The translations under genes were made by a program, and so were the position numbers. A stretch of 64,000 nucleotides of DNA from contig NZ_JBAPLU010000007.1 of the NCBI RefSeq assembly GCF_037083825.1, forward strand, positions 124,001 to 188,000. The letters are read 5' to 3'. Below are positions 1 through 8,617 of the stretch, piece by piece (position 1 is the first letter of the stretch; each line of letters begins with the position of its first letter). Under the pieces are notes generated by a model. The model saw nothing but the letters and a program-made list of their open reading frames with translations. It did no database searches and had not been told where the DNA came from. This DNA comes from Klenkia sesuvii (lineage in GTDB: Bacteria; Actinomycetota; Actinomycetes; Mycobacteriales; Geodermatophilaceae).

Positions 1-750
1 CTCGATCTGCGCGGCCCGCACGGCGTCGATCGCACCGAGCACCGAGATGAGGCCGACGTCCTTCTGCAGCGCGACGAAGTCGTTGAGCAGCGCCGGGGTC
101 ACGTTGCGCACGGCCTGGGGCAGCACGACGATCCGCATCATCTGCCGGTGGGTGAGCCCCAGCGAGCGGGCCGCGGCCCGCTGGGAGGGGTGCACCGACT
201 CGATGCCGGCGCGGAAGACCTCGGCCACGTAGGCCGCGTAGGTCAGCACGATCGCCAGGGTGCCGAGCACGAAGGGCGAGGTCGGCACCCCCTGCAGGCG
301 CAGCGCCGGCAGCCCGAAACCGACCAGGTACAGCGTGATGATCAGCGGCATGCCGCGGAACAGGTCGACGTAGCCGGTGGCCAACAGCCGCAGCGGGGCG
401 AACGCCGGTCCGCGCAGGGTGCGCAGCACGGCCAGGCCCAGCCCGAGGACGACGACGCACAGGCCACCGATGAGGAGCACCTGCACGTTGAGCCACAGCC
501 CGCGCAGGATGTCGGGGAAGGCGGCCCGGGCGTTGTCCAGGGAGAAGAACGTGGACTGCACCCGCGGCCAGCCCGGGGAGCGGGTGACCACGAGGTAGGC
601 CACCACCGCGAAGGCGAGGGTGGACCCCAGCGCGACGAGGGTCGACCGGCGCGACCGGCGGGCCCGGAAGGCCCGCCGGTCGAGCTCGAGCGCGCTGGGT
701 GCGGGCAGCGTCAGTTCAGGACCGGGGCGTCGGCCGCCTCGGACAGCCAC
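1..750 (-). CDS. Amino-acid ABC transporter permease (partial, C-terminus off window)
   Basis: Inner-membrane permease of a polar amino-acid ABC importer (HisM/GlnP family). The product has several hydrophobic segments and the conserved EAA cytoplasmic loop that docks on the ATPase (RAAARSLGLTHRQMMRIVVL region). The gene runs off the left edge. It follows the substrate-binding gene on the same strand, so the two form one import operon; an ATPase gene is not in the window. The start is uncertain. A GTG at 750 overlaps the upstream gene by 40 nt but has a poorly spaced GGAG. A CTG at 714 overlaps its stop codon more conventionally. Family call is firm; the amino-acid specificity cannot be read from sequence. 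Confidence 0.9.
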   Translation of the reverse strand, partial: MAVRGGRRPGPELTLPAPSALELDRRAFRARRSRRSTLVALGSTLAFAVVAYLVVTRSPGWPRVQSTFFSLDNARAAFPDILRGLWLNVQVLLIGGLCVVVLGLGLAVLRTLRGPAFAPLRLLATGYVDLFRGMPLIITLYLVGFGLPALRLQGVPTSPFVLGTLAIVLTYAAYVAEVFRAGIESVHPSQRAAARSLGLTHRQMMRIVVLPQAVRNVTPALLNDFVALQKDVGLISVLGAIDAVRAAQIE

Positions 751-1577
751 TGCTCCTGCAGGTCGGCGAGGGTGCCGTCGGCCTCGAGGGCGTCGACGGC
801 CTGGCTGACGCAGTCGGTGAGCGGGGAGTCCTTGGCCAGCAGCAGGCCGAACTGGTCACCGGCGTCGCCGGAGTCCTCGAGCTGGCCGACGATGACACCG
901 TCGTCGAGCTCGGCGCCGGTGATGTAGAAGGCGGTCGGCAGGTCGACGACGATCGCGTCGACCTGGCCGTTCTGCAGCGCCAGCTTGGCGTCGTCGTTGG
1001 TGTTGAACACGACCGGGTCGCTGTCGGGGTCGATGACGTCGGTCAGCACGGTGAGGCTGGTCGTGGCGACCTGGGCGCCGATCCGCAGCCCCTGGAGGTC
1101 CTCGATCGAGGTGGCCCCGTCGGCGGCCGAGCCGGCGGTGGTGATCACGGCCTGGGTGGCGGTGTAGTACGGGGAGGAGAAGTCGACGGCCTGCCGGCGC
1201 TCGTCGTTGATCGTGAACTGGTTGATGTCGACGTCGAAGTCCTTGTCGCCGGGGGAGATGGCGGCGTTGAACTGCGCGACGGTCCACTCGACCTGGTCGC
1301 GGTCGTAGCCCAGCTGCTCGGCGACCGCGTAGGCCACCGCCGACTCGTAGCCCTCGCCGTTGGTGGGGTCGTCGTCGATGAACCACGGCTGGTAGGCCGG
1401 GGAGTCGGTGGCGACCGTGAACGTGCCGGGCGCGACGGTCTGCAGGTCCTCCGGGGTGCACGACCCACCGGACGAGCCCGAGGCACCCGCTTCGGAGGAG
1501 GACTCCTGGGGGGCGCAGGCGGTCACCGCGAGGGCGGCGGTGGCGAGCACGGCGAGGGCGAGGGGACGACGGCGCAC
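711..1577 (-). CDS. Amino-acid ABC transporter substrate-binding lipoprotein
   Basis: Extracytoplasmic solute-binding protein (family 3) of 288 aa that would deliver an amino acid to the downstream permease. It begins with a lipoprotein signal peptide with lipobox VTAC (lipidated Cys21), then a Ser/Gly-rich linker and the two-lobed SBP_bac_3 fold. The start is GTG at 1577, preceded by AAGGA five bases upstream; reading further upstream would add an unlikely non-signal extension. It lies divergent from nadA. Substrate is unknown; glutamate/glutamine-type is plausible from the family only. Confidence 0.92.
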   Translation of the reverse strand: MRRRPLALAVLATAALAVTACAPQESSSEAGASGSSGGSCTPEDLQTVAPGTFTVATDSPAYQPWFIDDDPTNGEGYESAVAYAVAEQLGYDRDQVEWTVAQFNAAISPGDKDFDVDINQFTINDERRQAVDFSSPYYTATQAVITTAGSAADGATSIEDLQGLRIGAQVATTSLTVLTDVIDPDSDPVVFNTNDDAKLALQNGQVDAIVVDLPTAFYITGAELDDGVIVGQLEDSGDAGDQFGLLLAKDSPLTDCVSQAVDALEADGTLADLQEQWLSEAADAPVLN

Positions 1578-1671
1578 GGGAGTCCTTGAGTTCTTGACCA
1601 GACGGGGACCCGGGAATCGTAAGGGCAGCCTGGTCACCCCCGGGTCACGATCACGAGGGACAATCGTCACC

Positions 1672-2691
1672 GTGACTGCCGCAGCCCCGCCGGTGACCGG
1701 TGACGAGCGCACGCTGACCCCCGCGCAGTACGAGGAGTGGGCCGCCGAGGTCCGCCGGCTGGCCGACGAGCGCGGCGCCGTGGTGCTCGCGCACAACTAC
1801 CAGGTGCCCGAGATCCAGGACGTCGCCCACCACACCGGCGACTCCCTCTACCTGTCCCGGGTCGCGGCGCAGACCGACGCCCGCGAGATCGTCTTCTGCG
1901 GCGTCCACTTCATGGCCGAGACGGCGAAGATCCTGTCGCCGGAGAAGACGGTGCTGCTGCCCGATCTCGACGCCGGGTGCTCGCTGGCCGACTCGATCAC
2001 CGCCGAGCAGCTGCGCGAGTGGAAGGCCGAGCACCCGGGCGCGGTGGTGGTCAGCTACGTCAACACCACCGCGGCGGTGAAGGCCGAGACCGACATCTGC
2101 TGCACGTCGTCCAACGCCGCCGACGTCATCCGGTCGATCCCCGCCGACCGCGAGGTCCTGTTCTGCCCCGACCAGTTCCTGGGCGCGCACGTCAAGCGGG
2201 CCACCGGCCGGGAGAACATCCGCATCTGGGCGGGCGAGTGCCACGTCCACGCGGGCATCTCGCCGTCCGACGTCCGGTCGCAGATCGCCGCGCACCCCGA
2301 CGCCGAGATCCTGGTCCACCCCGAGTGCGGGTGCACCACCTCGGTGCTGGACCTGGTGAGCAACGGTGACCTGCCCGCCGACCGCACCCGGGTGCTCTCC
2401 ACCGGGGGCATGGCCGAGGCCGCGGCCGCCACGAAGGCCGGTCAGGTGCTGGTGGCCACCGAGGTAGGAATCCTGCACCAGTTGCGGGCGCTGAACTCGG
2501 GCACCCAGTTCATCCCGATGAACGACCGGGCGGCCTGCCGCTACATGAAGATGATCACGCCGGCGAAGCTGCTGCGCACCCTGCAGACCGGCTCGGGCGC
2601 GATCGAGGTGCCGGCCGACGTCGCCGCCCGCGCCCGCAAGGCCGTCGAGGCCATGATCGCCATCGGCGAGCCCGGCCGCGGCGGCGAGTGA
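1672..2691 (+). CDS. nadA: Quinolinate synthase NadA
   Basis: Condenses iminoaspartate with dihydroxyacetone phosphate to quinolinate in de novo NAD synthesis. The product is 339 aa. The three expected 4Fe-4S ligands are visible as Cys103 (AGCSLAD), Cys190 (GECHVHAG) and Cys289 (AACRYMK), with spacing 87 and 99. The start chosen is GTG 1672; a GACAAT hexamer sits 7 nt before it and a GAGGGA further upstream. nadB and nadC are not adjacent, which is unusual because actinobacteria commonly keep nadABC together; they must be elsewhere if present. The gene converges on the transporter gene that ends at 2907. Confidence 0.95.
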   Translation: MTAAAPPVTGDERTLTPAQYEEWAAEVRRLADERGAVVLAHNYQVPEIQDVAHHTGDSLYLSRVAAQTDAREIVFCGVHFMAETAKILSPEKTVLLPDLDAGCSLADSITAEQLREWKAEHPGAVVVSYVNTTAAVKAETDICCTSSNAADVIRSIPADREVLFCPDQFLGAHVKRATGRENIRIWAGECHVHAGISPSDVRSQIAAHPDAEILVHPECGCTTSVLDLVSNGDLPADRTRVLSTGGMAEAAAATKAGQVLVATEVGILHQLRALNSGTQFIPMNDRAACRYMKMITPAKLLRTLQTGSGAIEVPADVAARARKAVEAMIAIGEPGRGGE

Positions 2692-2786
2692 CCGCTGCCC
2701 CCGCCGCGGGCGGTGCGGCTCCGGCTCCGTCGCGCCCGCCCGCCCCGCGCACCCGCCCGCCCCGCGCACCCGCCCGCCCGCCCGGG

Positions 2787-2843
2787 CATGGGAGCCCATG
2801 CACCCGGCGATGGGCCCCGAACGTGGGTGCATGGGCTCCCATG
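2787..2843. terminator. Perfect 19-bp inverted repeat between convergent genes (candidate bidirectional terminator)
   Basis: Left arm CATGGGAGCCCATGCACCC (2787-2805) is exactly complementary to the right arm (2825-2843), with a 19-nt spacer. Each arm also contains the near-palindrome CATGGGAGCCCATG, so alternative small hairpins can form. It lies between the stops of nadA and the facing transporter gene. No T-tract follows on either strand. A bidirectional terminator is likeliest; a dispersed REP-type repeat is the alternative. Confidence 0.6.
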
Positions 2844-2906
2844 CTGGGCCGCAAGCGGGCCGCTGGGCCACAGGCGGGCAGCCGGGCAGCCGGGCAGCCG
2901 GGGCGG

Positions 2907-4160
2907 TCAGACCTGCAGGGCGGCCCAGAGCGCGGCCGTCGCCAGCACGACGGTCAGCGGCACCGTCGCCACGCCGACCAGGCTGAACCTCACCGCACTC
3001 GGTGACGGCTCGCCGGTCGCCGCGAACACCCGCCGCCAGAGCAGGTTGGCCAGCGACCCCACGTAGGTGAGGTTGGGGCCGACGTTGACCCCGATGAGCA
3101 CCGCCAACAGCGTCGGGGTGCCCCCCACGGCGGCCGCGGCCGGCAGCAGTGCGAGGGTCGCGGGCAGGTTGTTGAGCAGGTTGGCCACCACCGCGGCGAC
3201 GGCGGCCACCCCGAGCAGGGCGAGCAGCCCGTCGCCGGTCGGCAGCACCGCGCCCAGCAGGTCCTCCAGGCCGTTGACCTGCAGCCCCAGCACGACGACC
3301 GCCAGGCCGAGCACGAACAGCGCGAAGGGGAGGTTGGCCGCCACCAGCAGCTCGGCCGGCCGGGTGCGGCGGGTGACCAGCTGCCGGACGGCCAGCACGA
3401 GGACGCCGGCCAGTGCGGGCCAGGCGGGGGACACGTCGACCAGGGAGGCGACCCCGAACCCGGCCACGGTCGCGCCGACCACCGCCAGCGCGAGCACCGG
3501 GGTCGGGGGCACCTCGTGCACCGGTTCGCCCACCGGTACCCGCAGGTCCGCGCGGAACAGCCAGCGCAGCACCGCGTACTCGACCAGCACGGCCACCACC
3601 CACGGGGCGGCCATCAGCGCGGTGAAGTGCAGGAAGGTCAGGCCGGTGGCGGCGAAGGCGAGCAGGTTGGTCAGGTTGGAGACCGGCATCAGCAGCGAGG
3701 CCGAGTTGGACAGGTGCCCGGCGGCGTAGGCGTGCGGCCGGGCCGGCACCCGCATGCGCGCGGCCGTCGCGAGCACCACCGGGGTCAGCAGGACGACGGT
3801 GGCGTCCAGCGACAGCACGGCCGTGACGACGGCCGACAGCGCCACCACCCGCACCAGCAACCCCTGGGGGGACCGCCCGGCCCGGCGCGCGGTGACCGCG
3901 GCCGACCAGCCGAACAGTCCCTCGCGGTCCGCCAGGTCGCTGAGCAGCAGGATGACCACGAGGAAGCCGGCGGTGGGGGCGATCTCGCGCACGGTGTCCC
4001 ACGCCTGGCCCCACCCGACGACGCCGACGGCGGCCAGCACCAGCGCCCCGGGGACGGCGACCACCGCGGCGGGCAGCCGGGGGGAGTCGACGACGGCGGC
4101 GACCAGCGCGGCGACCAGCCAGGCACCCGCCAGCGCCAGCGCCACGACGTCGACGGTCAT
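2907..4160 (-). CDS. ArsB/NhaD (SLC13-like) ion transporter
   Basis: Polytopic membrane protein of 417 aa with about ten hydrophobic helices and the two-fold repeat look of the ion transporter superfamily. Motifs include SNSASLLMPVSNLTN in the first half and NLLNNLPATLALLP in the second, matching the Asn-Pro/Thr substrate-loop signatures of ArsB/NhaD/DASS proteins. Arsenite, sodium/proton or a divalent anion are all possible substrates; no arsR or arsC is nearby, so an arsenical role is not supported. The ATG overlaps the preceding TauE/SafE stop (ATGA), so the two are translationally coupled. Confidence 0.8.
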   Translation of the reverse strand: MTVDVVALALAGAWLVAALVAAVVDSPRLPAAVVAVPGALVLAAVGVVGWGQAWDTVREIAPTAGFLVVILLLSDLADREGLFGWSAAVTARRAGRSPQGLLVRVVALSAVVTAVLSLDATVVLLTPVVLATAARMRVPARPHAYAAGHLSNSASLLMPVSNLTNLLAFAATGLTFLHFTALMAAPWVVAVLVEYAVLRWLFRADLRVPVGEPVHEVPPTPVLALAVVGATVAGFGVASLVDVSPAWPALAGVLVLAVRQLVTRRTRPAELLVAANLPFALFVLGLAVVVLGLQVNGLEDLLGAVLPTGDGLLALLGVAAVAAVVANLLNNLPATLALLPAAAAVGGTPTLLAVLIGVNVGPNLTYVGSLANLLWRRVFAATGEPSPSAVRFSLVGVATVPLTVVLATAALWAALQV

Positions 4161-4912
4161 GTGCGGGTGAAGAGGTACACCGCCACGGCGACGCCGAACA
4201 CGACGATGAACACGCGCAGGGGCGTGCTGGGCACCCGGCCGGCGACCGTCGCGCCGAGGTAGCCGCCCAGCAGCGCGGCCGGTGCGCAGACCGCCACGAG
4301 CAGCCAGCTGACCGGGCCGAAGATGCCGAACACCACGACGGTGGTGCTGGCGGTGACCAGGGAGAGTGCGCTCTTGAGCGCGTTGGCCAGCTTGAGCCGG
4401 CCGAGGCCGAGCGCCAGGACGGCGGTGAGGATGACCCCCAGGGCGCCGCCGAAGTAGCCGCCGTACACGCAGGCCAGCAGCACCACGACGTAGAGCCAGA
4501 ACGGGTCGCGGCGCTCGCCGTCGGTCTCGTTGGCCCGCAGGCGCCGGGCGATGAGGGGCTGGAGACCGATGAGCAGGCTGGCCAGCAGCACGAGCACCGG
4601 GACGATCGTGTCGAAGGCCGACGAGGGGGTGGTGAGCAGCAGGATGCTGCCCGCCGTCCCGCCGACGGCGGCGACCACGGCCATCGCGACCAGCCGGGTG
4701 CGCTGGCCGCGGTAGTAGGGCCGGAACCCCACCACGGAACCGAGGTAGCCGGGCCACTGGGCCACCGAGTTGGTGACGTTCGCCGCCACGGGCGGCAGCC
4801 CGAGCGCGACGAGGGTGGGGAAGAGGATGAGCGAGCCGCCGCCGGCGACGGAGTTGATCCCGCCGGCCAGCAGGGCCACCCCTGCGGCGACGAGGAGGTC
4901 GGGGGCGGACAC
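4157..4912 (-). CDS. TauE/SafE-family sulfite/sulfonate exporter
   Basis: Membrane protein of 251 aa of the TauE/SafE family. It has the N-terminal GGINSVAGGGSLILFPTL signature and the repeat GGYFGGALGVILT at mid-protein, with eight or so hydrophobic helices. The family exports sulfite, sulfoacetate or other organosulfur anions. The start is GTG 4912. It is first of a two-gene operon with the ArsB/NhaD-like gene (4-nt ATGA overlap). The pairing of two anion-type carriers suggests a shared substrate class, but that is inference. Confidence 0.85.
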   Translation of the reverse strand: MSAPDLLVAAGVALLAGGINSVAGGGSLILFPTLVALGLPPVAANVTNSVAQWPGYLGSVVGFRPYYRGQRTRLVAMAVVAAVGGTAGSILLLTTPSSAFDTIVPVLVLLASLLIGLQPLIARRLRANETDGERRDPFWLYVVVLLACVYGGYFGGALGVILTAVLALGLGRLKLANALKSALSLVTASTTVVVFGIFGPVSWLLVAVCAPAALLGGYLGATVAGRVPSTPLRVFIVVFGVAVAVYLFTRT

Positions 4913-5059
4913 GAGCGGCGAGCCTACGGTCCGGTGCCCGGCGGCAGCGCCGGAGAGCGTGCGGCACGCGGGGACGACCCGTCGGGCCGGGCTGTGCTGA
5001 CCGGCACTTCCGCTGGTGGAGCGAGCAGCGAGCGCGGTTGGCAGGCGCAACGACCGGGC

Positions 5060-6730
5060 ATGGTGGGCGCCATGCGCAAGTGGTGGCCGCTGGTCGCGGT
5101 CTGTGCCGGTACGTTCATGCTCCTGATCGACGTCACGATCGTGAACGTCGCCCTCCCCGACATCGCCTCCTCCCTGGGGACGTCGTTCGACCAGCTGCAG
5201 TGGGTCGTCGACGTCTACGCCCTGGGCCTGGCCGCGCTGGTGCTCGGCGCCGGGTCGCTGGCCGACCTCTACGGCCGGCGCCGGCTCTACCTCGGCGGTC
5301 TCACCCTCTTCGCGCTGAGCTCGCTGGCGTGCGGGCTGGCGCCGAACGCGGGGTTGCTCATCGTGGCCCGGGCGGTCCAGGGCATCGGCGCGGCGGCGAT
5401 GTTCAGCACCACGATCGCGCTGCTGAACGCCATCTACCGCGGCCGCGACCGGGGCACCGCGTTCGGCATCTGGGGTGCGGTGGTCGGTGCCGCGGCGGCG
5501 GCCGGCCCGATCCTGGGTGGCGCGCTGACCGAGCTGTCGTGGCGGTGGATCTTCCTGGTCAACCTGCCCATCTCGCTGTTCGCGGTGCTGCTGACGATCA
5601 AGGTGGTCGAGGAGTCCAAGCAGTCGGGCGCACCGCACCCCGACGTCCCGGGCATCGCCGCGTTCACCCTCGGCGCCGGCGCGGTGGTCTACGGCCTGGT
5701 GGAGGCCGCCGCGAACGGGTGGTCCCCGGTCGGCTCGTGGGGCCCGATCGCGGCCGGGTTCGTCGTCCTCGCCGGCTGGGTGGTGCTCGAGCTGCACCGC
5801 GAGGCCCCGATGCTCGACCTGCGGCTGTTCCGCACCTCACGGTTCACCGGCATCATGCTGGGCTCCCTGCTGCTCAACCTCTCCGCGTTCGCCAACTCCC
5901 TGTACCTCTCGCTGTGGTTGCAGTCGATCCTGGGCCTGAGCCCGCTGCAGGCGGGCCTGGTGTTCATCCCGCTCTCGGCGGTCAGCTTCGTCACCGCCGC
6001 GATCGCGGGGCGGGCGTTCACCGACCGGTCGCCGCGCATCGTGCTGGCCGTCGGGTTGGCGCTCGTCGGTGCCGGGGTGCTGCTCATGGCCCGGGTCGAC
6101 GCCGGTACGAGCTGGGGCGTGCTGGTGCCGGGCCTGGCCGTGCTGGGCCTGGGGGTCGGCATCTGCAACCCGGTGGTGACCTCGGCCGCGCTGGCCTCGG
6201 TGCCCCGCGAGCGCAGCGGGATGGCCTCGGGCGCGGTGAACACCGCACGCCAGCTCGGCTTCGCCGTAGGGGTCGCCGTCCTGGGCTCGGTCTTCGCCGT
6301 GGGCGCGACCCGGGTGCTCACCGACGGCGGCGTCGCGGACCCGGCGGGGACTGCGTCCGCGCTGTCCGGCGGGCAGGCCGAGCAGATCGTGGGGTCGGCG
6401 CCGGAGCAGTCCCGGGCCGGCCTGGCCGAGCTGCTGGGCGCCGCCTACGCCGACGGCCTGCGCGACGTGCTGCTCGTCGCCGGGGCCGCCGGGCTGCTGG
6501 GCGCCCTGCTGGTCGTGCTGCTGGTGCGCGGTCCGGTGCCGCAGCACGACGAACCGCAGCCAGGTGGCGCGGACGGCGGGGACCGGGACAGCGCCCACGA
6601 GGACGGCGGGGACCGGGACGGCACCGCGCACGGCCGGCACGAGGACGCCGCCGAGCACGCCGGCGGCCGGCACGAGGCGCCGCACGCCCCCGAGCACCTG
6701 CCCGAGGACGACGCCGAGCCCGTGCGCTGA
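5060..6730 (+). CDS. MFS drug-resistance transporter, DHA2 (EmrB/QacA) family
   Basis: Proton-coupled multidrug exporter of about 556 aa with 14 predicted helices. Visible signatures are the motif A region DLYGRRRLYLGG and the motif C-like GAVVGAAAAAGPILGG. Helix 1 carries the DHA2 segment LLIDVTIVNVALP. Start may be ATG 5060 or ATG 5072; neither has a strong Shine-Dalgarno. The C-terminal 60 or so residues are unusual: a hydrophilic tail with repeated DGGDRD units and many His, Asp and Glu. Divergent from the TauE/SafE gene. Confidence 0.9.
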   Translation: MVGAMRKWWPLVAVCAGTFMLLIDVTIVNVALPDIASSLGTSFDQLQWVVDVYALGLAALVLGAGSLADLYGRRRLYLGGLTLFALSSLACGLAPNAGLLIVARAVQGIGAAAMFSTTIALLNAIYRGRDRGTAFGIWGAVVGAAAAAGPILGGALTELSWRWIFLVNLPISLFAVLLTIKVVEESKQSGAPHPDVPGIAAFTLGAGAVVYGLVEAAANGWSPVGSWGPIAAGFVVLAGWVVLELHREAPMLDLRLFRTSRFTGIMLGSLLLNLSAFANSLYLSLWLQSILGLSPLQAGLVFIPLSAVSFVTAAIAGRAFTDRSPRIVLAVGLALVGAGVLLMARVDAGTSWGVLVPGLAVLGLGVGICNPVVTSAALASVPRERSGMASGAVNTARQLGFAVGVAVLGSVFAVGATRVLTDGGVADPAGTASALSGGQAEQIVGSAPEQSRAGLAELLGAAYADGLRDVLLVAGAAGLLGALLVVLLVRGPVPQHDEPQPGGADGGDRDSAHEDGGDRDGTAHGRHEDAAEHAGGRHEAPHAPEHLPEDDAEPVR

Positions 6731-6766
6731 GCGGCGAGCAACCACTCGGAGGGCCACACTCGGGCC

Positions 6767-7486
6767 GTGCCCGCACCGTTCCCCACCGACTGGTCCCGCG
6801 CGCTCGTGGTGGCCGCGCACCCCGACGACATCGAGTACGGGGTGGCCGCGGCCGTCGCCGTGTGGACCGCGGCCGGCAAGGAGGTGCACTACCTGCTCGC
6901 CACCCGCGGCGAGGCCGGCATCGCGGGGGTGCCGCCGGCCGAGGCCGGACCGCTGCGGGAGGAGGAGGAACGCCGGTCGGCCGCCGTCGTCGGCGTGACC
7001 GAGGTCGAGTTCCTTGACCACCGCGACGGCACGCTCGTCGAGGGTCCGGCGCTGCGCCGTGACCTGGCCGCCGCGATCCGCCGGCACCGGCCCGAGCTCG
7101 TGGTCACCCTGCACGGCGGCGACACGTGGACGACGCCCGAGGTCACCCCGGCGGCGTGGAACTCCGCCGACCACCGGGCGCTGTCGCGGTCGGTGCTCGA
7201 CGCGGTGGCCGACGCCGGCAACGAGTGGATCTTCCCCGACCTGACCGAGGCGCCGTGGTCGGGCACGCAGTACGTGGCGGTGCAGACCATCGGTGAGCCG
7301 CCGCACACCGTCGACGTCACCGACGGGGTCGAGGCCGCCGTCGCGTCGCTGACCGAGCACCGGCGCTACCTCGAGGTGCTCGCCCCCGACGTCCCGGTCG
7401 CCGAGCAGGCGCGCAACCAGATCGACCAGGCGACGCTCACCGAGGACGGCGGCCGGCGCGTCGGCTTCCGCCTCTTCTGGGGCTGA
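6767..7486 (+). CDS. PIG-L family (LmbE-like) deacetylase
   Basis: Zinc-dependent N-deacetylase fold of 239 aa. The hallmark AHPDD (metal and catalytic Asp) is near residue 25, and a second ligand lies in NSADHRAL. The family includes MshB and Mca of mycothiol metabolism and sugar de-N-acetylases. This protein is shorter than MshB/Mca and lacks their typical neighbours, so the substrate is open. GTG start at 6767. One base separates its stop from the next gene's GTG, implying an operon. Confidence 0.88.
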   Translation: MPAPFPTDWSRALVVAAHPDDIEYGVAAAVAVWTAAGKEVHYLLATRGEAGIAGVPPAEAGPLREEEERRSAAVVGVTEVEFLDHRDGTLVEGPALRRDLAAAIRRHRPELVVTLHGGDTWTTPEVTPAAWNSADHRALSRSVLDAVADAGNEWIFPDLTEAPWSGTQYVAVQTIGEPPHTVDVTDGVEAAVASLTEHRRYLEVLAPDVPVAEQARNQIDQATLTEDGGRRVGFRLFWG

Positions 7487-7487
7487 C

Positions 7488-8174
7488 GTGCCGACGACGC
7501 GACGTGCCCTGGTCATCGGTGCCTCCCGCACCCTCGGGCTGGGCCTGGTCGAGCAGTTCGCCGGGCGGGGGTGGCAGGTGACCGGCACCGTTCGGGGGGC
7601 CGGGCGCACTGAGCTGCACGAGCTGGCCGAGACCTCCGGCGGCCGCGTGGTGGTCGAGCAGGTGGACATGACGGTGCTAGCCGAGCTGGCCGCGCTGCGC
7701 GACCGGGTGGCCGGACCGCTGGACCTGCTGCTGGTCAACGCGGGGGTCACCGGGAACGACGTGCCGGTGGGCGAGGTCGACGCCGCCGAGTTCGCCCGGG
7801 TGCTGACCACCAACGCGTGGGGCCCCATGCAGGCCATCGAGGTGCTGGCGCCGCTGGTGGCCCCCACCGGGACGATCGCCGTCATGTCGTCGCGGCAGGG
7901 CAGCATCGGGCTGAACACCCGCGGCGGCCACGAGGTCTACCGGGCGTCGAAGTCGGCGCTCAACCAGCTGATGCGCAGCTACGCGACGCGCGCCGCCCCC
8001 GGCCACACCCTGCTCTGCCTGCACCCGGGGTGGGTGCAGACCGAGCTGGGCGGAGCCGGGGCGCCGCTGACCGTCGCGCACAGCGTCGCCGGGCTGGCCC
8101 GCACGATCGAGGCGCACACCGGGGAGCCCGGCCTGCAGTTCCGCGACCACCAGGACGACGTCGTCCCCTGGTGA
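7488..8174 (+). CDS. Short-chain dehydrogenase/reductase (C-factor-like SDR)
   Basis: NAD(P)-binding Rossmann oxidoreductase of 228 aa. The glycine motif is GASRTLGLGL at the N-terminus, followed by LVNAG, a catalytic Ser in MSSRQGSIG and the YRASK (YxxxK) dyad. The atypical first motif and short length resemble C-factor/CsgA-type SDRs. Starts at GTG 7488, one base after the deacetylase stop, so the pair is probably co-transcribed. Substrate unknown. Confidence 0.88.
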   Translation: MPTTRRALVIGASRTLGLGLVEQFAGRGWQVTGTVRGAGRTELHELAETSGGRVVVEQVDMTVLAELAALRDRVAGPLDLLLVNAGVTGNDVPVGEVDAAEFARVLTTNAWGPMQAIEVLAPLVAPTGTIAVMSSRQGSIGLNTRGGHEVYRASKSALNQLMRSYATRAAPGHTLLCLHPGWVQTELGGAGAPLTVAHSVAGLARTIEAHTGEPGLQFRDHQDDVVPW

Positions 8175-8187
8175 CCAGATTGGGCGG

Positions 8188-8193
8188 TAAGGT
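8188..8193 (+). promoter_or_regulatory. -10 box of rnpB (TAAGGT)
   Basis: TAAGGT fits TANNNT and ends 7 nt before base 8201, the first base of the RNase P P1 helix, so it places transcription start at the RNA's 5' end. No convincing -35 hexamer was found. Confidence 0.55.
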
Positions 8194-8200
8194 CTGCGGC

Positions 8201-8617
8201 ACGACGGACGAGTCGGCTGGGCGGTCGCGTCGGCGGGGGAGACCCCGCCGCCGAGGAACGTCCGGGCTCCACAGGGCAGGGTGGTCGCCAACAGCGACCC
8301 GGGGTGACCCGCGGGACAGTGCCACAGAGAACAGACCGCCAGCGGTTCGCCGCTGGTAAGGGTGAAACGGTGGTGCAAGAGACCACCAGCGCACCGGGTG
8401 ACCGGTGCGGCTCGGTAAACCCCACCCGGAGCAAGGTCAGGAAGGGCCCCTGGTTCGCCAGGGATCCGCGGAGGCGTTCGAGGGCTGCCCGCCCGAGTCT
8501 CCGGGTAGACCGCTCGAGCCTGCCGGCAACGACAGGCCTAGATGGATGACCGCCCATCGGGACCGCCGCGAGGCACCCGGGGACAGAACCCGGCGTACAG
8601 GCCGACTCGTCCGTCGT
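8201..8617 (+). ncRNA. rnpB: RNase P RNA, bacterial class A
   Basis: Catalytic RNA that matures tRNA 5' ends. The terminal helix P1 is a perfect 16-bp pairing of ACGACGGACGAGTCGG (8201-8216) with 8602-8617. The 5' conserved region GAGGAACGTCCGGGCTCC (near 8253-8270) and the 3' region ACAGAACCCGGCGTACAGG (near 8584-8602) are the universal core motifs. Length of about 417 nt is normal for actinobacteria. Exact ends are inferred from P1. The 3' end abuts an integrase remnant on the opposite strand, hinting that this end once served as an attachment site. Confidence 0.96.

Noticed and set aside
47..927. Open frames on the plus strand at the left edge
   Set aside because: They are shadows of the permease and binding-protein genes on the minus strand, which show clear family motifs.
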